This document shows, in pieces, positions 32,633 through 44,100 of a DNA stretch of 64,000 nt. This DNA comes from Phragmites australis (taxonomy: Eukaryota > Streptophyta > Magnoliopsida > Poales > Poaceae): contig NC_084943.1 of the NCBI RefSeq assembly GCF_958298935.1, positions 13,199,001-13,263,000 of the forward strand, written 5' to 3'. Position 1 is the first letter of the stretch. Each line of letters starts with the position of its first letter. The position numbers and the translations under genes are program-made. Under the pieces are notes generated by a model. That model saw only the letters and a list, made by a program, of their open reading frames with translations. It made no database searches and was not told where the DNA came from.

Positions 32633-35551
32633 TATGAGGACCCGGCCAAACAGTATTCGAGCTAATCATCAGGCAGATCATTAACATAATCACAACCTTT
32701 ATATTACAAGTCTTTAAACATGCAGCTGTTTCCACAATTTACATCAAAAGGAAACAACAACTACGTAGTGGAAGAAAACTATACAACAAAAGGATATGGA
32801 GCCACATGCCCTTAGGCAACATACCAAAACACTGAGTTCGGAGTAGAGTGTGCTACTCCTGCCTGCCACCCTGATCGGCAGGCACAAAGTAACCGAATAC
32901 CGCCTCTTCCTCATCAACCTGTGAACCTACATCAACTTAAGGGCAGACCCTGAGTACGAAGGTACTCACAAGACTTACACAATATGGGTATACATATTCC
33001 CGACTCCAAGGATCATGCATTTAAGATGGTAACAAGGCTTAAACATGGTTAAGTTAATTAAGCGGTAAGCATCCTAGACATTGGTGTGAGCAACTAACTT
33101 AACCAACTTATATGAAACTACCCTGCCATAACCAACAACTGAGCATATGTAAATGTAACAACAAGTATATCAATGTGAACAAGTGCCAACTCGAACCACC
33201 AACCACCAACCACCATACCCAGACTATAATCACATGCCCAACCATCAACCTCATGCCATCATCCACAAACCACAACGAGAACTCTACGATCGGGTGCAGA
33301 TGAAACAATAGTATGCTCATGACCGAAAGCGCGGTAGTTCAAACTATTTATACACCCTACAGGGGGATACTCCTGGACCCACACGACACGAGGACCATTC
33401 AGCTTGTGCCACCGACCAAAGTGCACACAAGGGGGTACTCGGGACAACCTTTCACAACCAGCCACAACCATGTGGGGCATGCATCGCTTGGCACGATGAT
33501 ACTAGAACTACTCCCGGAGCAAACTAGTACCGCTTACAAGCCCGCCCGCCTGCTCACACGGTCGATGTTCACACCCACAAAGCCACAGCTGCAAAGGTAT
33601 TCGGCTCGCCTTTCCATTAGATCGGCATGTGGTGAGTAAGGTAAGTGCTAAAGCCAACAACCCTGACGATCGACCTTAAATGACGCAAGCGGTCTATGGT
33701 GCTCGGGTTTCCTCTCCCAACCTGCCCCCTGGACTTTCCACCGAGGCAGACGACACCCCTAACACCACCCACATCTCATCTCATACTCACCACTCACCAA
33801 CCATACCATCACCAACAACATGTAATTGTAAACAATAGTAGATCCTAATCTCGCGAACAACGGAGAACACCGTTGTTCGATTTCTACTGAAATACCTAAG
33901 CATTGCTAACCATAGCGATGACCTTTAGACATTGACATCACATCTAGGCTTCAAGGAACACACATGAACTCGTGACCAAGGTAGAAGAATGCAACGGCAT
34001 AGGTTCTACCCAAGGGTACCCGACACATGCATACATACATAAGCATAGATAACACTTTAGACTTTCAAGTTAACACGGTGCAATATGATAGATGCTTGCC
34101 TTGCTGCCCTGGATCAAAAAGATATGGCACGACAGGATCACCTTTGGCCTCCGAAATCGACTGATCGGCGGTCACTATAAGACATACAAGCATGCAATGC
34201 CATGAGTATGAATAAAGTGCAACAATGCATACCTCAATATGCATAAGATGAAATGCCATAAAAATATGCTTTACAATGCATCAAAACATTTTTCCTAGCT
34301 AGAACAAGTCATAAGAAAACTAGAAAAATTGGATTCACCCACTTTGGACTTGTGAAGAATTATCAGTGAATTAATGAATCTTTAACATAATTAATTAATC
34401 TCAGAAATTTAGTTCATCATTTAATGGATGGGGATATTTTTAGTAGATATAGTAGTTTATTATGAAACCAAAAAAATTTGTTTCATAATTTGTGGAGTTA
34501 CAGAGAATTTATTATGAATTTTACAAGTTTTAGCCAACAGCAAACTGTGGTGAGACAGCTGACAGCGGTCAGACAGCAAGCATATGGGCAGTCAGACCGC
34601 CAAGAGTCACGGTTAGACCACCCACGTACAGAGAGTTTTGGCCCCTGGTGGTCTGACTGGCCTGAGCTGGTGGTTAGACCACTGTATACAGCCACGGAAA
34701 CTTGGTGAGCTCGCCGGCGATGATTCCGGTGTCCTTTGGGGTGGGGATTTGGATCTAGAGCATCACCTTGACCTCCTCTACCGCATAGGATCACACGCAT
34801 ACGCCGAAATCGACCAAAACTCGACTATTGCTACCAAAACATCAAGAACTCTTGATTTCTCAAAAAGCGATCCAAAACCCAAATCAACCATTCAAATGCA
34901 AGTTCATGCCATGGGAAGCCTAGGAGACTCAACAAGGATGCTTTTGCCCTGCTTTGCGACCTTCGGGAAGAAGCGAAACGCTCGGGACGAAGAAGAACTC
35001 TGGTGCTCCAAGTGTTTCAACCTAGAACACCTAAAATGATTAAAGCCGGCTCGAATCCTTCGGGAAAAAAAAATGGATTGGACGGATGAGTAGCTCTCGA
35101 GCGTGTGGTCACGTGGGTACCACATACGCACCTTGGGTTCGCTTGTAGTGGCGGGAACCAAGGGAAAATGGGAGAGCTAGAGAGAGAGAGGTGGGAGAGA
35201 GAGAGGAGCATGTGTGGGGAGAGAGAGAGGGGTTGCGCTCATTTGAGAGAGAGAGTGAGGGATATTTCCCTCATGTGGGCCCCACAAGTTAGAGAAAAAG
35301 TCCGATTTTGCTTTTAATTCAATTCTCTCTCCAATATTCTTTTCTCCCACCTCATTAATCCAAATCTAGGTGCGGTAGAGCTCCAAAAACTCCGAAAATT
35401 TTATGTTGTAATTTAAATCCTTAGGAGATCCTAATCGCGAATTCGTAATGCAAATTTAAATCTGGATATTGAAAGCAATCCAGATTCAAATATGAAGCTA
35501 ATGATGCATATTTAATACTAAACATGCAATCACGGATTTCGGGACGTGACA
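32633..35551 (-). mobile_element. Tekay solo LTR C (2919 bp) with TSD TACAT
   Basis: Plus-strand ends are TATGAGGACCCGG (from TGTGAGGACC, one change) and ...TCGGGACGTGACA. Perfect 5-bp target duplications TACAT flank it at 32628-32632 and 35552-35556. It is closely related to LTR B (2781-5185) over about 1.9 kb and more distantly to the LTR at 9627-13068. No internal sequence remains, so the element was reduced by LTR-LTR recombination. A GA-rich run lies at 35165-35262. Confidence 0.82.
34540..34690. repeat. GTCAGACC/GGTCTGAC word cluster in LTR C
   Basis: Short partly palindromic words (CAGTCAGACCGCC, GGTTAGACCACC, GGTGGTCTGACTGG) recur over 150 bp. This is the LTR position where LTR B has TCCGGA/CCGCA words. 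Confidence 0.45.
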
Positions 35552-35604
35552 TACATAAACATAGACGTGATACAATTATCTGTATGATTTACTCTAGCGC
35601 ATAT

Positions 35605-35729
35605 CACCTTCAGGAATCTCATGAAGGTGGACTGATGGGGCATTTTGGACGTGAGAAGATGTTGTCTATTCTTAACGATGACTTTTATTAGCCAAAGATG
35701 AGGCGTGATGTTGACAGGTATGTACAACG
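35605..35729 (+). pseudogene. Gypsy integrase zinc-finger fragment
   Basis: About 40 codons, with 'LQESHEGGLMGHFGREKML', a stop where tryptophan is expected, then 'PKMRRDVDRYVQR'. This is the HHCC (H2C2) finger at the N-terminus of Ty3/gypsy integrase. The cysteine pair and everything after are cut off by the CACTA terminus at 35730. Confidence 0.7.
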
Positions 35730-36317
35730 CACTACTACAAAACTAGGCATATATGCCAGCCCATCACCATCGGTTCCTAATGGGCCGACAGTGATGTGAT
35801 ATCACTGCCGGTTCGTAAGCAGCATGGGAAGAATCAACCATCATGGCTTATGAACTGGCAGTGATAAGTGTCATCACTGCCGGTCAATGGATTGAGCCGA
35901 CAGTGATTCCCTACTCCCTCATCACTGCCCGCTTAATCCACCAACCGACAGTGATAACATAACATCACTGCTGGCTGGTTAAATGAGCCCGCAGTGATGC
36001 CCCTCTTCCCCACCTTCTCCAAGCTCGAGCTAACAAATAGTTCGATCAGAACTTTTTCTCCCCCTCACAAACTCTCACATGGTAGCACCCACTTCATTCC
36101 TTCTCCCCCTTTGATTCCCCCACCACTCAAGATCATTTTTGGTTAAGAAGAAGGTCTAGATGAGCTCTGTCTAGCTATCCAAACAAAATCCCTTCTTTCC
36201 TCTCCATTCGCTCATTTACCTTTTCTTCATTTTTTGGGCAAGTGAACCCTGGATTTTTCCTAAACAGCAAGCAAGCTTCTAAGAGCCTCTTGAGCTGTAA
36301 GTTGAAATCCCAAAGTT
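35730..36317 (+). mobile_element. CACTA (En/Spm) transposon 5' terminus with subterminal repeats
   Basis: Begins CACTACTACAAAACTAGG, the CACTA terminal inverted repeat type. From 35760 to 35995, 'ATCACTGCCGGTT' and its inverse 'AACCGGCAGTGAT'-like words recur about nine times, as in grass CACTA ends. Then comes an untranslated stretch (36000-36317) up to a broken CRM-type LTR. Whether the TNP2 gene at 57716 belongs to the same element is uncertain, since the subterminal words there are TTCACTGC rather than ATCACTGC. Confidence 0.75.
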
Positions 36318-36641
36318 ACTTGGACTCTGACCACAACACGATTACTAGGCCCAACTAGATCCAAAACCGTGGCGTAGCACCTTATTTCTTTGAATCTGAC
36401 TAAAATATAAGGAATATTTGGTCAAGCTCATATCCATTGAAAAGGGCTCGTCCTAAGCTTTCCAGAATGTCCAAGATTGCCTAAAACAGATTTCGTACAA
36501 GAGAGTTATACCTGTTTTACTGACGTGTTCTACTGCAATTCGACCACAACCACGACTTCGACCACGACCATGACTAGAGCTCAGCCTCGAGTCCGAGTAG
36601 ACTCTGCATTTGAGGGGTAACATCCGGGTAAGGTTGTGGTA
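36318..36641 (-). mobile_element. CRM-type 3' LTR, distal part
   Basis: Matches 57175-57525 of the 5' LTR, including the (GTGGTC)n-type stretch at 36540-36590. It is separated from its proximal part (38050-38245) by the solo LTR 36642-38049. The terminal part with the TATA region and LTR end is absent. Confidence 0.75.
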
Positions 36642-38049
36642 TGTAGGATTGACTATTTGCACAATACCCAATCAGATAGGGGTGAATGATTGCGGAAACC
36701 AAATTCAAAGATTAGTTCACCCAAATCGAAACTTGATTTATACTCGGTATTCCACTCGAAACAGAATTTACACACTCTAGTAAAAATGATGTACAGAAAG
36801 ATCTACTGGTCAGATTGCTCTCAAATTTAGTGTGCAGAAACTAGATTCAAATACAAAACTAATGCAATAAGTATCGAGTAAATCAGATATGTGGATCAAA
36901 AGATATTCCTAGTTGAAGCAAACTGTGTCATCGAGTAGATCAAAACTTGGTCGAGTTGACAAAAAGCTACTCGAGAACAAACCAAATCCACTTGAAATTT
37001 TCTCAGATCAAACACTAGATATTCTAGAAAGGTTTTGAATGGATTAAACCAAGATGAAACTTGATAAAAGCATGAGATTAATCGAAAACCAAAACCAAAC
37101 ATGCAGAATATAGAACATCGAGAAAATTTTGAATCAACAACTCATCAACTTACGAAACTTGATTTTCATTGCATAGATGAGTTTACAAGATGCCTCTCCA
37201 AAGCATCAACCAAGTATTTCCAGGAAATCCCAAAAACAGCTCTCTCTCGAGTTTCCCTATCTCTTTCTTGCGTTGTTCTGCGCTCTACTATCCAATACAA
37301 CATACCTATCTATTTATAGAGTAGCCACACGCACAAACGGGACCGAATCGAACTACAACTCCCTGTCATATTCAATCTGGTCTCTATCCTCTTCTAATCT
37401 CAAGAGGACAAACAACTTCCGCTAATTAATCTAATTAGCCAACAACTCTTACGTAATCATGCATGTACATCTCCCATGCATACATGCATATAAGTAACCA
37501 ACTCAGAGTCCGTCTCTGACACTAACTCTTGTCTTAAGTCCAGCCACCACATGACTCCCTTGTGTCTACTCCGACTTGAACACAAATTAGTCTTCACGCC
37601 CTCTCACGATCAGATCGCCTCTTGCGTCCATCGCAAAGCCTTATCTCCATATGCATTGTTTTCTCAGCTCGAATGTCCCGCATGACATCCTCGATCACCA
37701 CAACCTCAGTTCCTCCTGAACCTAGTCACCAAACCTCAGTTCCTCCCTGATCCATCATCGACCACATTCCCCTTTGAGCAACACCTGCAAATGAATGAAA
37801 CAACAATTGAGTACGAGCACAAGTCCTTCCCGACTTGACTCAAGATCAGTTCACGCAACACCACGCAAACTCCAAGCAAAAGCAACACGCTAACATAAGC
37901 ATGCCCAACTAATGATAGCGCATCAAACCAACTAGGCTATCCAAGCATATCTTAGCAACTCATGAACATAAACCAAATGTCATTATGCTATATCACTTTG
38001 CTCTGCCAATTTCATCAATGAAACCAATTTTTCATCACATGATCTCACA
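36642..38049 (-). mobile_element. Solo LTR (probably Copia) with perfect TSD TGGTA
   Basis: 1408 bp with TG...CA ends (plus strand TGTAGGATTGAC ... GATCTCACA), flanked by TGGTA at 36637-36641 and 38050-38054. Removing it restores the CRM-type LTR exactly. The plus-strand start, read in reverse, ends '...TTCACCCCTATCTGATTGG', like Copia LTR ends. A TATA box (TCTATAAATAG) lies on the minus strand at 37310-37320. Confidence 0.82.
37310..37320 (-). promoter_or_regulatory. TATA box in the solo LTR 36642-38049
   Basis: TCTATAAATAG on the minus strand, in LTR orientation, near the middle of the LTR. Confidence 0.5.
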
Positions 38050-38567
38050 TGGTACTTCTCCCACATTCCTAAGCAATAAAATATCACAAGAATTTAGTAG
38101 GAATCCATCCAATGAAGCATGAATAGTGAGAAACAAGTTCATCAGGTGGTCTAACTGTCGTGCACGTGATCTTGTAATTGGACCTTGTGTGATTTGAGGA
38201 ATATTAATAGTATTGATCGTATCTGAAGGAGCCATGAGCTCATCATCCTCCTCTTGAATTGGAGTCGTCCTCGACTCAGGCCCATCTTCTTCTCTCAAGT
38301 ATGGCTTCAAATCTGAAATGTTAAACACGGGACTAAACCCAAAATCTGTGAGTAGGTCTAGTTTGTATGCATTATCATTTATTTTCTCAATTATCTTAAA
38401 TGGTCCATCAGCTGTAGACATCAACTTTGATTTTCTGAATTCTGGAAACCTATCCTTAACCAAATGCAACCAAACTAAATCACCCGATTCAAATTTTATT
38501 TCTTTCATACCTTTACTTCTGGCAATCCTATACTTTTCAGTCATGCTCTCTTTATTCTTTTTAGTTG
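38050..38567 (-). pseudogene. CRM-type integrase C-terminus and CR motif
   Basis: Continues the integrase frame interrupted at 54769. It has 'FESGDLVWLHLVKDRFPE', 'DGPFKIIEKINDNAYKLDL', 'SPVFNISDLKPYLREED', then 'GPITRSRARQLDHLM'. This tail corresponds to the CR motif of CRM elements, which in that group helps direct integration to centromeric chromatin. The LTR starts at 38245, so about 65 codons are read from LTR sequence. One of the better preserved pieces, with no stop in 170 codons. Confidence 0.75.
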
Positions 38568-38572
38568 TCTCA

Positions 38573-38872
38573 TGTCAAAGATTAATTCCTTACAATGTGT
38601 TCATAAATAGGCTGGGTACCTTCAAGTGCAGGGATTAATCATGAGACGGGACAATCGATGTATAAGTAGATAGATTTATTTTCAGTACTAACCGTATCGA
38701 GTTAGGTAACTAATCGAAACCTTACTGATATGTACTTCCATTATTCTGGGTGTATCAGGTACCGCTGATTCGGTTCCATGATATCTAAAACTTCTTAATA
38801 CGTGTGGTACATACCCTGTTCATATAAGATATATTCCTTATGCGCATATACCCCATAGTTAGATATTCGATA
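38573..38872 (-). mobile_element. Tat2 3' LTR with internal deletion (300 bp)
   Basis: Plus strand TGTCAAAGATTAATTCC ... AGATATTCGATA (last bases changed from GACA). Compared with the 624-bp partner at 54140-54763 it lacks about 324 bp corresponding to about 54220-54550, including the promoter-like middle. Confidence 0.8.
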
Positions 38873-38890
38873 GTAGCCCCCGAACTCTAC
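38873..38890 (-). other. Polypurine tract of Tat2
   Basis: On the minus strand GAGTTCGGGGGCTAC directly precedes the 3' LTR. GGGGGCTAC is identical to the tract end in Tat1. Confidence 0.65.
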
Positions 38891-39436
38891 TCAGGAGGAG
38901 AGGTTTCCATAAGTGCCCACTCGAGTACCGCCAAGTTTAAGCTTGGTCGAGTAAAGTGGATCAGTCTCATGATCGAAGGAATCAAGCATAGGTGGGTCCT
39001 TCCTCGAGTATCGAGTGGAAGCTCAGTCGGGTCGAGCGCCCTAAGGCTAACCACACCTGAGACTTGAAGGAAAAGACTAAAGAACTCAACTGATCGACAC
39101 CCGATTCCGAGTAGAGTTAAAAAAACCTTTCAAAATTTGAAACAACGGGTGTAGGCGCATTTAATGTGGGCAGAAGGGTGTGCAAAGATTCGCATGTCAT
39201 CATCATACCGCTTTTCACTCCAGTCGAAGCATGGTAAAAACGGGCGTTGTTGTCGAAGAGACAGTAAATTTTCCCTTTCCAAAGCGAAAACGACTTCCGT
39301 TTCATACCTTGATGTAGGGCCTATTTATCTGAGTAGAAAACTCTATCGTCCTACTCCATTGCAACCCTGCCATTCGATCTTGTCCACCAGTGTTCGCGTT
39401 CTACTCGGAGAACTTGATCTTTTCCCTTTAATTCTC

Positions 39437-40385
39437 ATGGTAGAGACTTTTGATTGGGTAGCTCTTCCCTTGGGAGTGCTCGACATCATCTCCAACAAGC
39501 TGGTTCATCCGAAGTATTTTTCATTCTTTTGATGTGTCTGCACTGTGTGGCGAGAAGTGCATAGAATGGTGGAAGTTTTCTCCACGGATCCTAAAAGGTA
39601 CATTCATACATGAGGACGGCTTGGTGGAGGTGCATCGTCTGGGGAATGAAGCAGTTATTGACCTTCATTTCCGAGGCCTGGTCGGCGATAGCTGGGAGAT
39701 AATCAGGGCTTCGAATGGGCACCTAATCATCATCGAACGAGGGTGTCAAGTCAAAGGTAGGGTGATCAACTCGGTAACAGGATGGTTTTTGACCTTCCTC
39801 CGCTTTCGTAGGATGCATTCTGGGTCAGTCTAGAAGGATGTGTAGTGCAAAGGAACGGGAAATTGTTCATCATCATTGTCCCGAGGATGCCTTGCTTTCA
39901 CCTTCAGATTATAGAGGGAGTACATGTATATCTTGTTGACGGGCCACTGCGATGGTTCTGAGTTTCTAGTACAAGTTTTGGTGGCCTATTGCAGATTTCT
40001 TGGATAGAGTGGCTTCAGGAGATCCATCAGGCGCGATGGCATCATTAGAATAATCAACCCCTGAGTTCGAGATCTGGCAACCTGATCTGAGAGGTTCTCG
40101 ACTACTTCTGGTCGACACTTATGCATTTTTCTTGAAAGTTGGAGAGCAGATTGATGATCCATCCGAGCACAGCGCACTAACACCGATTTCCCTTCACATT
40201 TGGTGAAAACATATGGGATCCACTTGAATGGGAAGCTATCCCCTGGTTAAAGGAAAGAACAATCCTGCTGGGCCTGATGTCTGAAGTTGTTTCTCTAGTA
40301 CCTGGGATTACCAATCTTAATCGAATTACCAAGACGATTATACTGCGCTTGAAGTTTCCTACGGCGGAGTGTCCAGAACTGTAAA
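39437..40385 (+). pseudogene. F-box / DUF295-like (SKIP23-like) gene fragment, antisense inside Tat2
   Basis: The plus-strand frame starting at ATG 39437 reads 'FDWVALPLGVLDIISNKLV', then 'FSFF-stop-CVCTVWREV'. This fits an F-box (W..LP...L..I...L, then FR.VC..WR). The stop stands where arginine is expected and is one C-to-T change from CGA. Downstream, in another frame, 'RASNGHLIIIERGCQVK' followed by 'VINSVTG' resembles the glycine-rich strand and 'NP.TG' of DUF295 proteins. Later pieces ('QRNGKLFIIIVPRM') fit the same fold loosely. In the intact family this is an SCF ubiquitin ligase substrate adaptor. Here it lies between pol and the 3' LTR on the opposite strand. Recognised by pattern only, so alternative origins remain possible. 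Confidence 0.5.
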
Positions 40386-41182
40386 GTTCCTTGATGAAAA
40401 TTTCAAGTTGCGTTCTTGTAAATGGATATCACCAAAATGTTTTCCTTAATTATGTAATCGGCTTCTTCTTGTTTGATAATTGTATTGGAGGTGCTGCTGA
40501 TATTTTGCCTGTCTAATATGCTACCACTACTATTTTCTTGTCAATGAAATAGAGTTTAGCACGAATAGATGCAAAACCGATCAGAGCGTGCTATGGTTAT
40601 TCTCAAGTCCAATCAATGGTATATCTGTGATACCTGAAATCATAACTAGACAAGTCATTAGATGCGCGGCACTCAAGTACTCGAGAAGACTATAATAGTA
40701 AGGAAAAAAAGACTAATACAGAGCTTAGAGCATATCGAATCTTCTACAAACTTTTATCAACTTGCGCATTCAATCAGCACATAAACATGAACTCGATAGA
40801 GAGCACACGTAAGGTAGATTAGGACTTCATAACCCTTTCGGCTGTTAGGCGTGAGATGTTTGACAATCTCCGTGCCGTTATGCCTCTTGAGGCATAATTG
40901 ACCGTCATCAACCCAACACATGTCTCTATTGGTTCTATTCAATGTGATCGACGCAGAGCAAGATAAAATTTTGCAAAAAAACATGGTATTATGATTTAGC
41001 CCCCGACTCTATGGACGGGGAAGAAATTACGCGATCGGAGAGTAAAAGGACATACATGTACCGTTGGTTGATAATGTAGTCGAACAAAGAGTAAAGTTCT
41101 AGCATCGAAGGTATGCAATGTAGCCAACCGAATCGAATGTAATCGTCTTACCTGTAACCCATATTTTCTATGAATAAAACTT
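40386..41182. other. Tat2 non-coding interval
   Basis: About 0.8 kb between the antisense cargo and the end of pol. Only short frames without known domains (40757-40984, 40996-41223). Part of the long 3' region typical of Tat elements. Confidence 0.5.
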
Positions 41183-44100
41183 TCAGAGTTGGTCGATGTT
41201 CCACGAGTGCTCGAGTATCTCACCGTTTGGAGTATATAGCCTTACCGACCCAGGTTCAGTGACCTCAACTACTATGTAAGGTCCTTCCCACTTAGGTGAT
41301 AACTTGTGGCAGTGGGCCTGTTTCTGCACCTTTCGTAGGACAAGGTCCCCAGTAGTGAGTTGCCTGGGTTGAATTGTCTGGCCTTGATATCTATGCAATG
41401 CCTGCTGATACTTAACTGCTCTAATAGATGCTCCATCTCGGTACTCCTCGAGTAAATTTATGCCATCCGCTTGCAAGTGCTCCTGCCCTTCTTCAGAGTA
41501 ACTTTCCACTTGAGGTGATCCAAACTGCAACTTAGTTGGGAGCACCGCTTCTGCTCCGTAAACCAAGAAGAAATGAGTTTCACCGGTGGCCCTATTAGTC
41601 AACGTACGAATGGCCTATAGTACCAAGGGAAGCTTTTTTACCTAGCATTTAGAGTAAGCTTTTAGCCTGTCGAAGACTGAAGTTTTGATACCCTGCAAGA
41701 CTATACCATTAGCACGCTCAACTTGACCATTACTCTGCGGGTGAGCTACTGAGGCGAAACAAGTCTTAATGCCGAATTCTTCACAGAACGCAATAAAGGT
41801 TCCACATCTGAATTGGCTATCGTTATCTATAATTATCCAATGCGGAATATCGAATCGAGTAATTATGCTCCTCATGAATTTCTTGGCCTCTTATGAGGTT
41901 ATTTTTCCTACGGGTTCAGCCTCTAACCACTTGGTGAATGTGTCAATAGCTATGAATAGGAACTTGTAACCATCTTGGGCCCTTGGGAATGGTCCTAGGA
42001 TATGCAAGCCCCAGACGGAGAAAGGCCAAGAAAGAGGGATTGTTTGTAGAGCTTGGGCTGGTCGAATGGTCTGCCTTCCAAAAAATTGGTAGCTTTTGCA
42101 CTTTTTGACCAGCTCGGAAGCATCCTGGAGGGTAGTCGGCCAATAGAATCCTTGGTGAGAAATTTTTCCAACCAAGGTACGAGAAGACGCATGATTACCA
42201 CCCGTGCCTCCATGTATATCAAGCAATATTTTATTGCCCTCTTCCTGAGTGATGCACTTCATCAAGATTTTGTTACTCCCCTTTCGGTAGAGCTTTCCGT
42301 CTACCAAAACATAGAGCTTGGATTTACGAGCAATTTTCTCTACAGACGCATCATCATCAGGGATGTATCGACCCTTGAGGTAGGGTTGGTATGGAGTCAT
42401 CCAAGTCGGGTTGCATTCGAGTAGTGTAGCATACATGCATGCAAGTTCTACCTCACTAACCTGACCAGACTACTGGTCGGGTTGGGCAGCATCCGTTTGC
42501 CGAACTGTCGGTGCATATGCTTTAAGGAGTTTCTCAATGAAGACCCCTATGGGTACCGGTGCTCGAGAAGAAGCGAGTCTAGCAAGTTCATCTGCAACAG
42601 AGTTATCACTCCTACTGATGTGTGTCACTTCTAGCCCTTCGAACTTTTGCCCGAGATTTCGCACCTCGAGTAAGTAAGCTGCCATGTTATGGGCCAAGCA
42701 CTAGCACTCCTTTTGAACTTGGTTTACGACTAGCTATGAGTCCCCTTTCACAAGAAGTCATTTAATCCCAAACGATGCAGAGCTCGTTTACCAGTCCTTC
42801 ATATTCTGCAACATTATTAGAGGCTTTAAAGTCTAACTGAATAATGTACCTGAGTTCATCGCCTGTTGGAGATTTGAGCACAATACCAGCCCCCAAGCCC
42901 TAGAGCGTGAGCGATCCATCGAAAAAGAGCGTCCAGTGATCTTCGACCATGTTTGGCCTTGTTTCCTCAATGCTTATCCATTCGGCGATGAAATCTTCTA
43001 ACACTCCAGATTTCACGCTTGTGTGTGGTGCCTAGCTTACGTCAAACTCATTTAGTTCTACTGCCCATTGCGCGATTCGTCTAATAGCTTCCCGATTGTG
43101 TATTACATCCTTCAGCAGATACGTCGTCAAGACTGTGATCCTGTGTGCTAGGAAGTAGTGCCGTAATTTCTAGGAAGACATCAAGACTGCATATATCAGC
43201 TTCTATACTTGGGGGTATCGTAGCTTAGCATCGTGTAGAACATCACTCATGTAATATACAGGTTTTTGGACGTTGGCTTTTTTCTTGGGGCATTCCCGTT
43301 CGACCGCCAGTACTGTGCTTATGACTTGTGGGGTAGCTGCAATATATAAAAAGAGCTCCTCTTTCTCGTTAGGCGGTGTAAGAATCAATGTGGAAGATAA
43401 AAACCTTTTTAAGTCCTGGAAGACGCATTCCGCTCCCTCTGTCCACTCGAATCAGTCTTGTTTCTTCAACAACCTGAAGAAAGGCATTCCTCACTCGCCC
43501 ATCCTAGAGATGAACCGACTAAGAGTAGTGATGCAACTTGTCAGTTTTTGAACCTCTTTCAATGTTCGAGGTGACCGCATCTTGTCGAGAGCCTCAATTT
43601 TGTGCGGGTTGGCCTCAATGCCTTGACTTGACACTAGGAAGCCGAGAAGTTTGCCGGATGGCACACCGAATGTGCACTTTTCAGGGTTGAGCATCATGCG
43701 ATACTTCCTGAGGTTGTCCAATGTTTCCGCAAGATCGTTAACCAATGCATTTCTAATTTCTGACTTGGCTACAACATCATCAACGTATGCTTCTACATTG
43801 CGCCCGATTTGGGGCTGTAGACAATTTTTAATACACCTTTGATATGTAGCACCAACGTTTTTTAAACCGAAAGGCATCTTTACATAACAAAATACACTGA
43901 AGGGAGTAGTAAAATCTGTTTTCTCCACATCCTCTAGTCCCAAGCTAATTTGGTGATACCCTGAATAGGCATCTAGAAAACATAGCAATTCGTAGCCTGC
44001 CGTAGAGTTGACGATCTAGGTGATGTGCAAGAGAGGAAAAGGATCCTTGGGGCAAGCTTTGTTGAGGTTGGTGAAGTCAACGCACATTCTCCATCTGCTA

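Noticed and set aside
39534..39833. Intact 99-codon protein as a separate gene
   Set aside because: It is one frame of the broken F-box/DUF295-like fragment; no independent start signal or domain.
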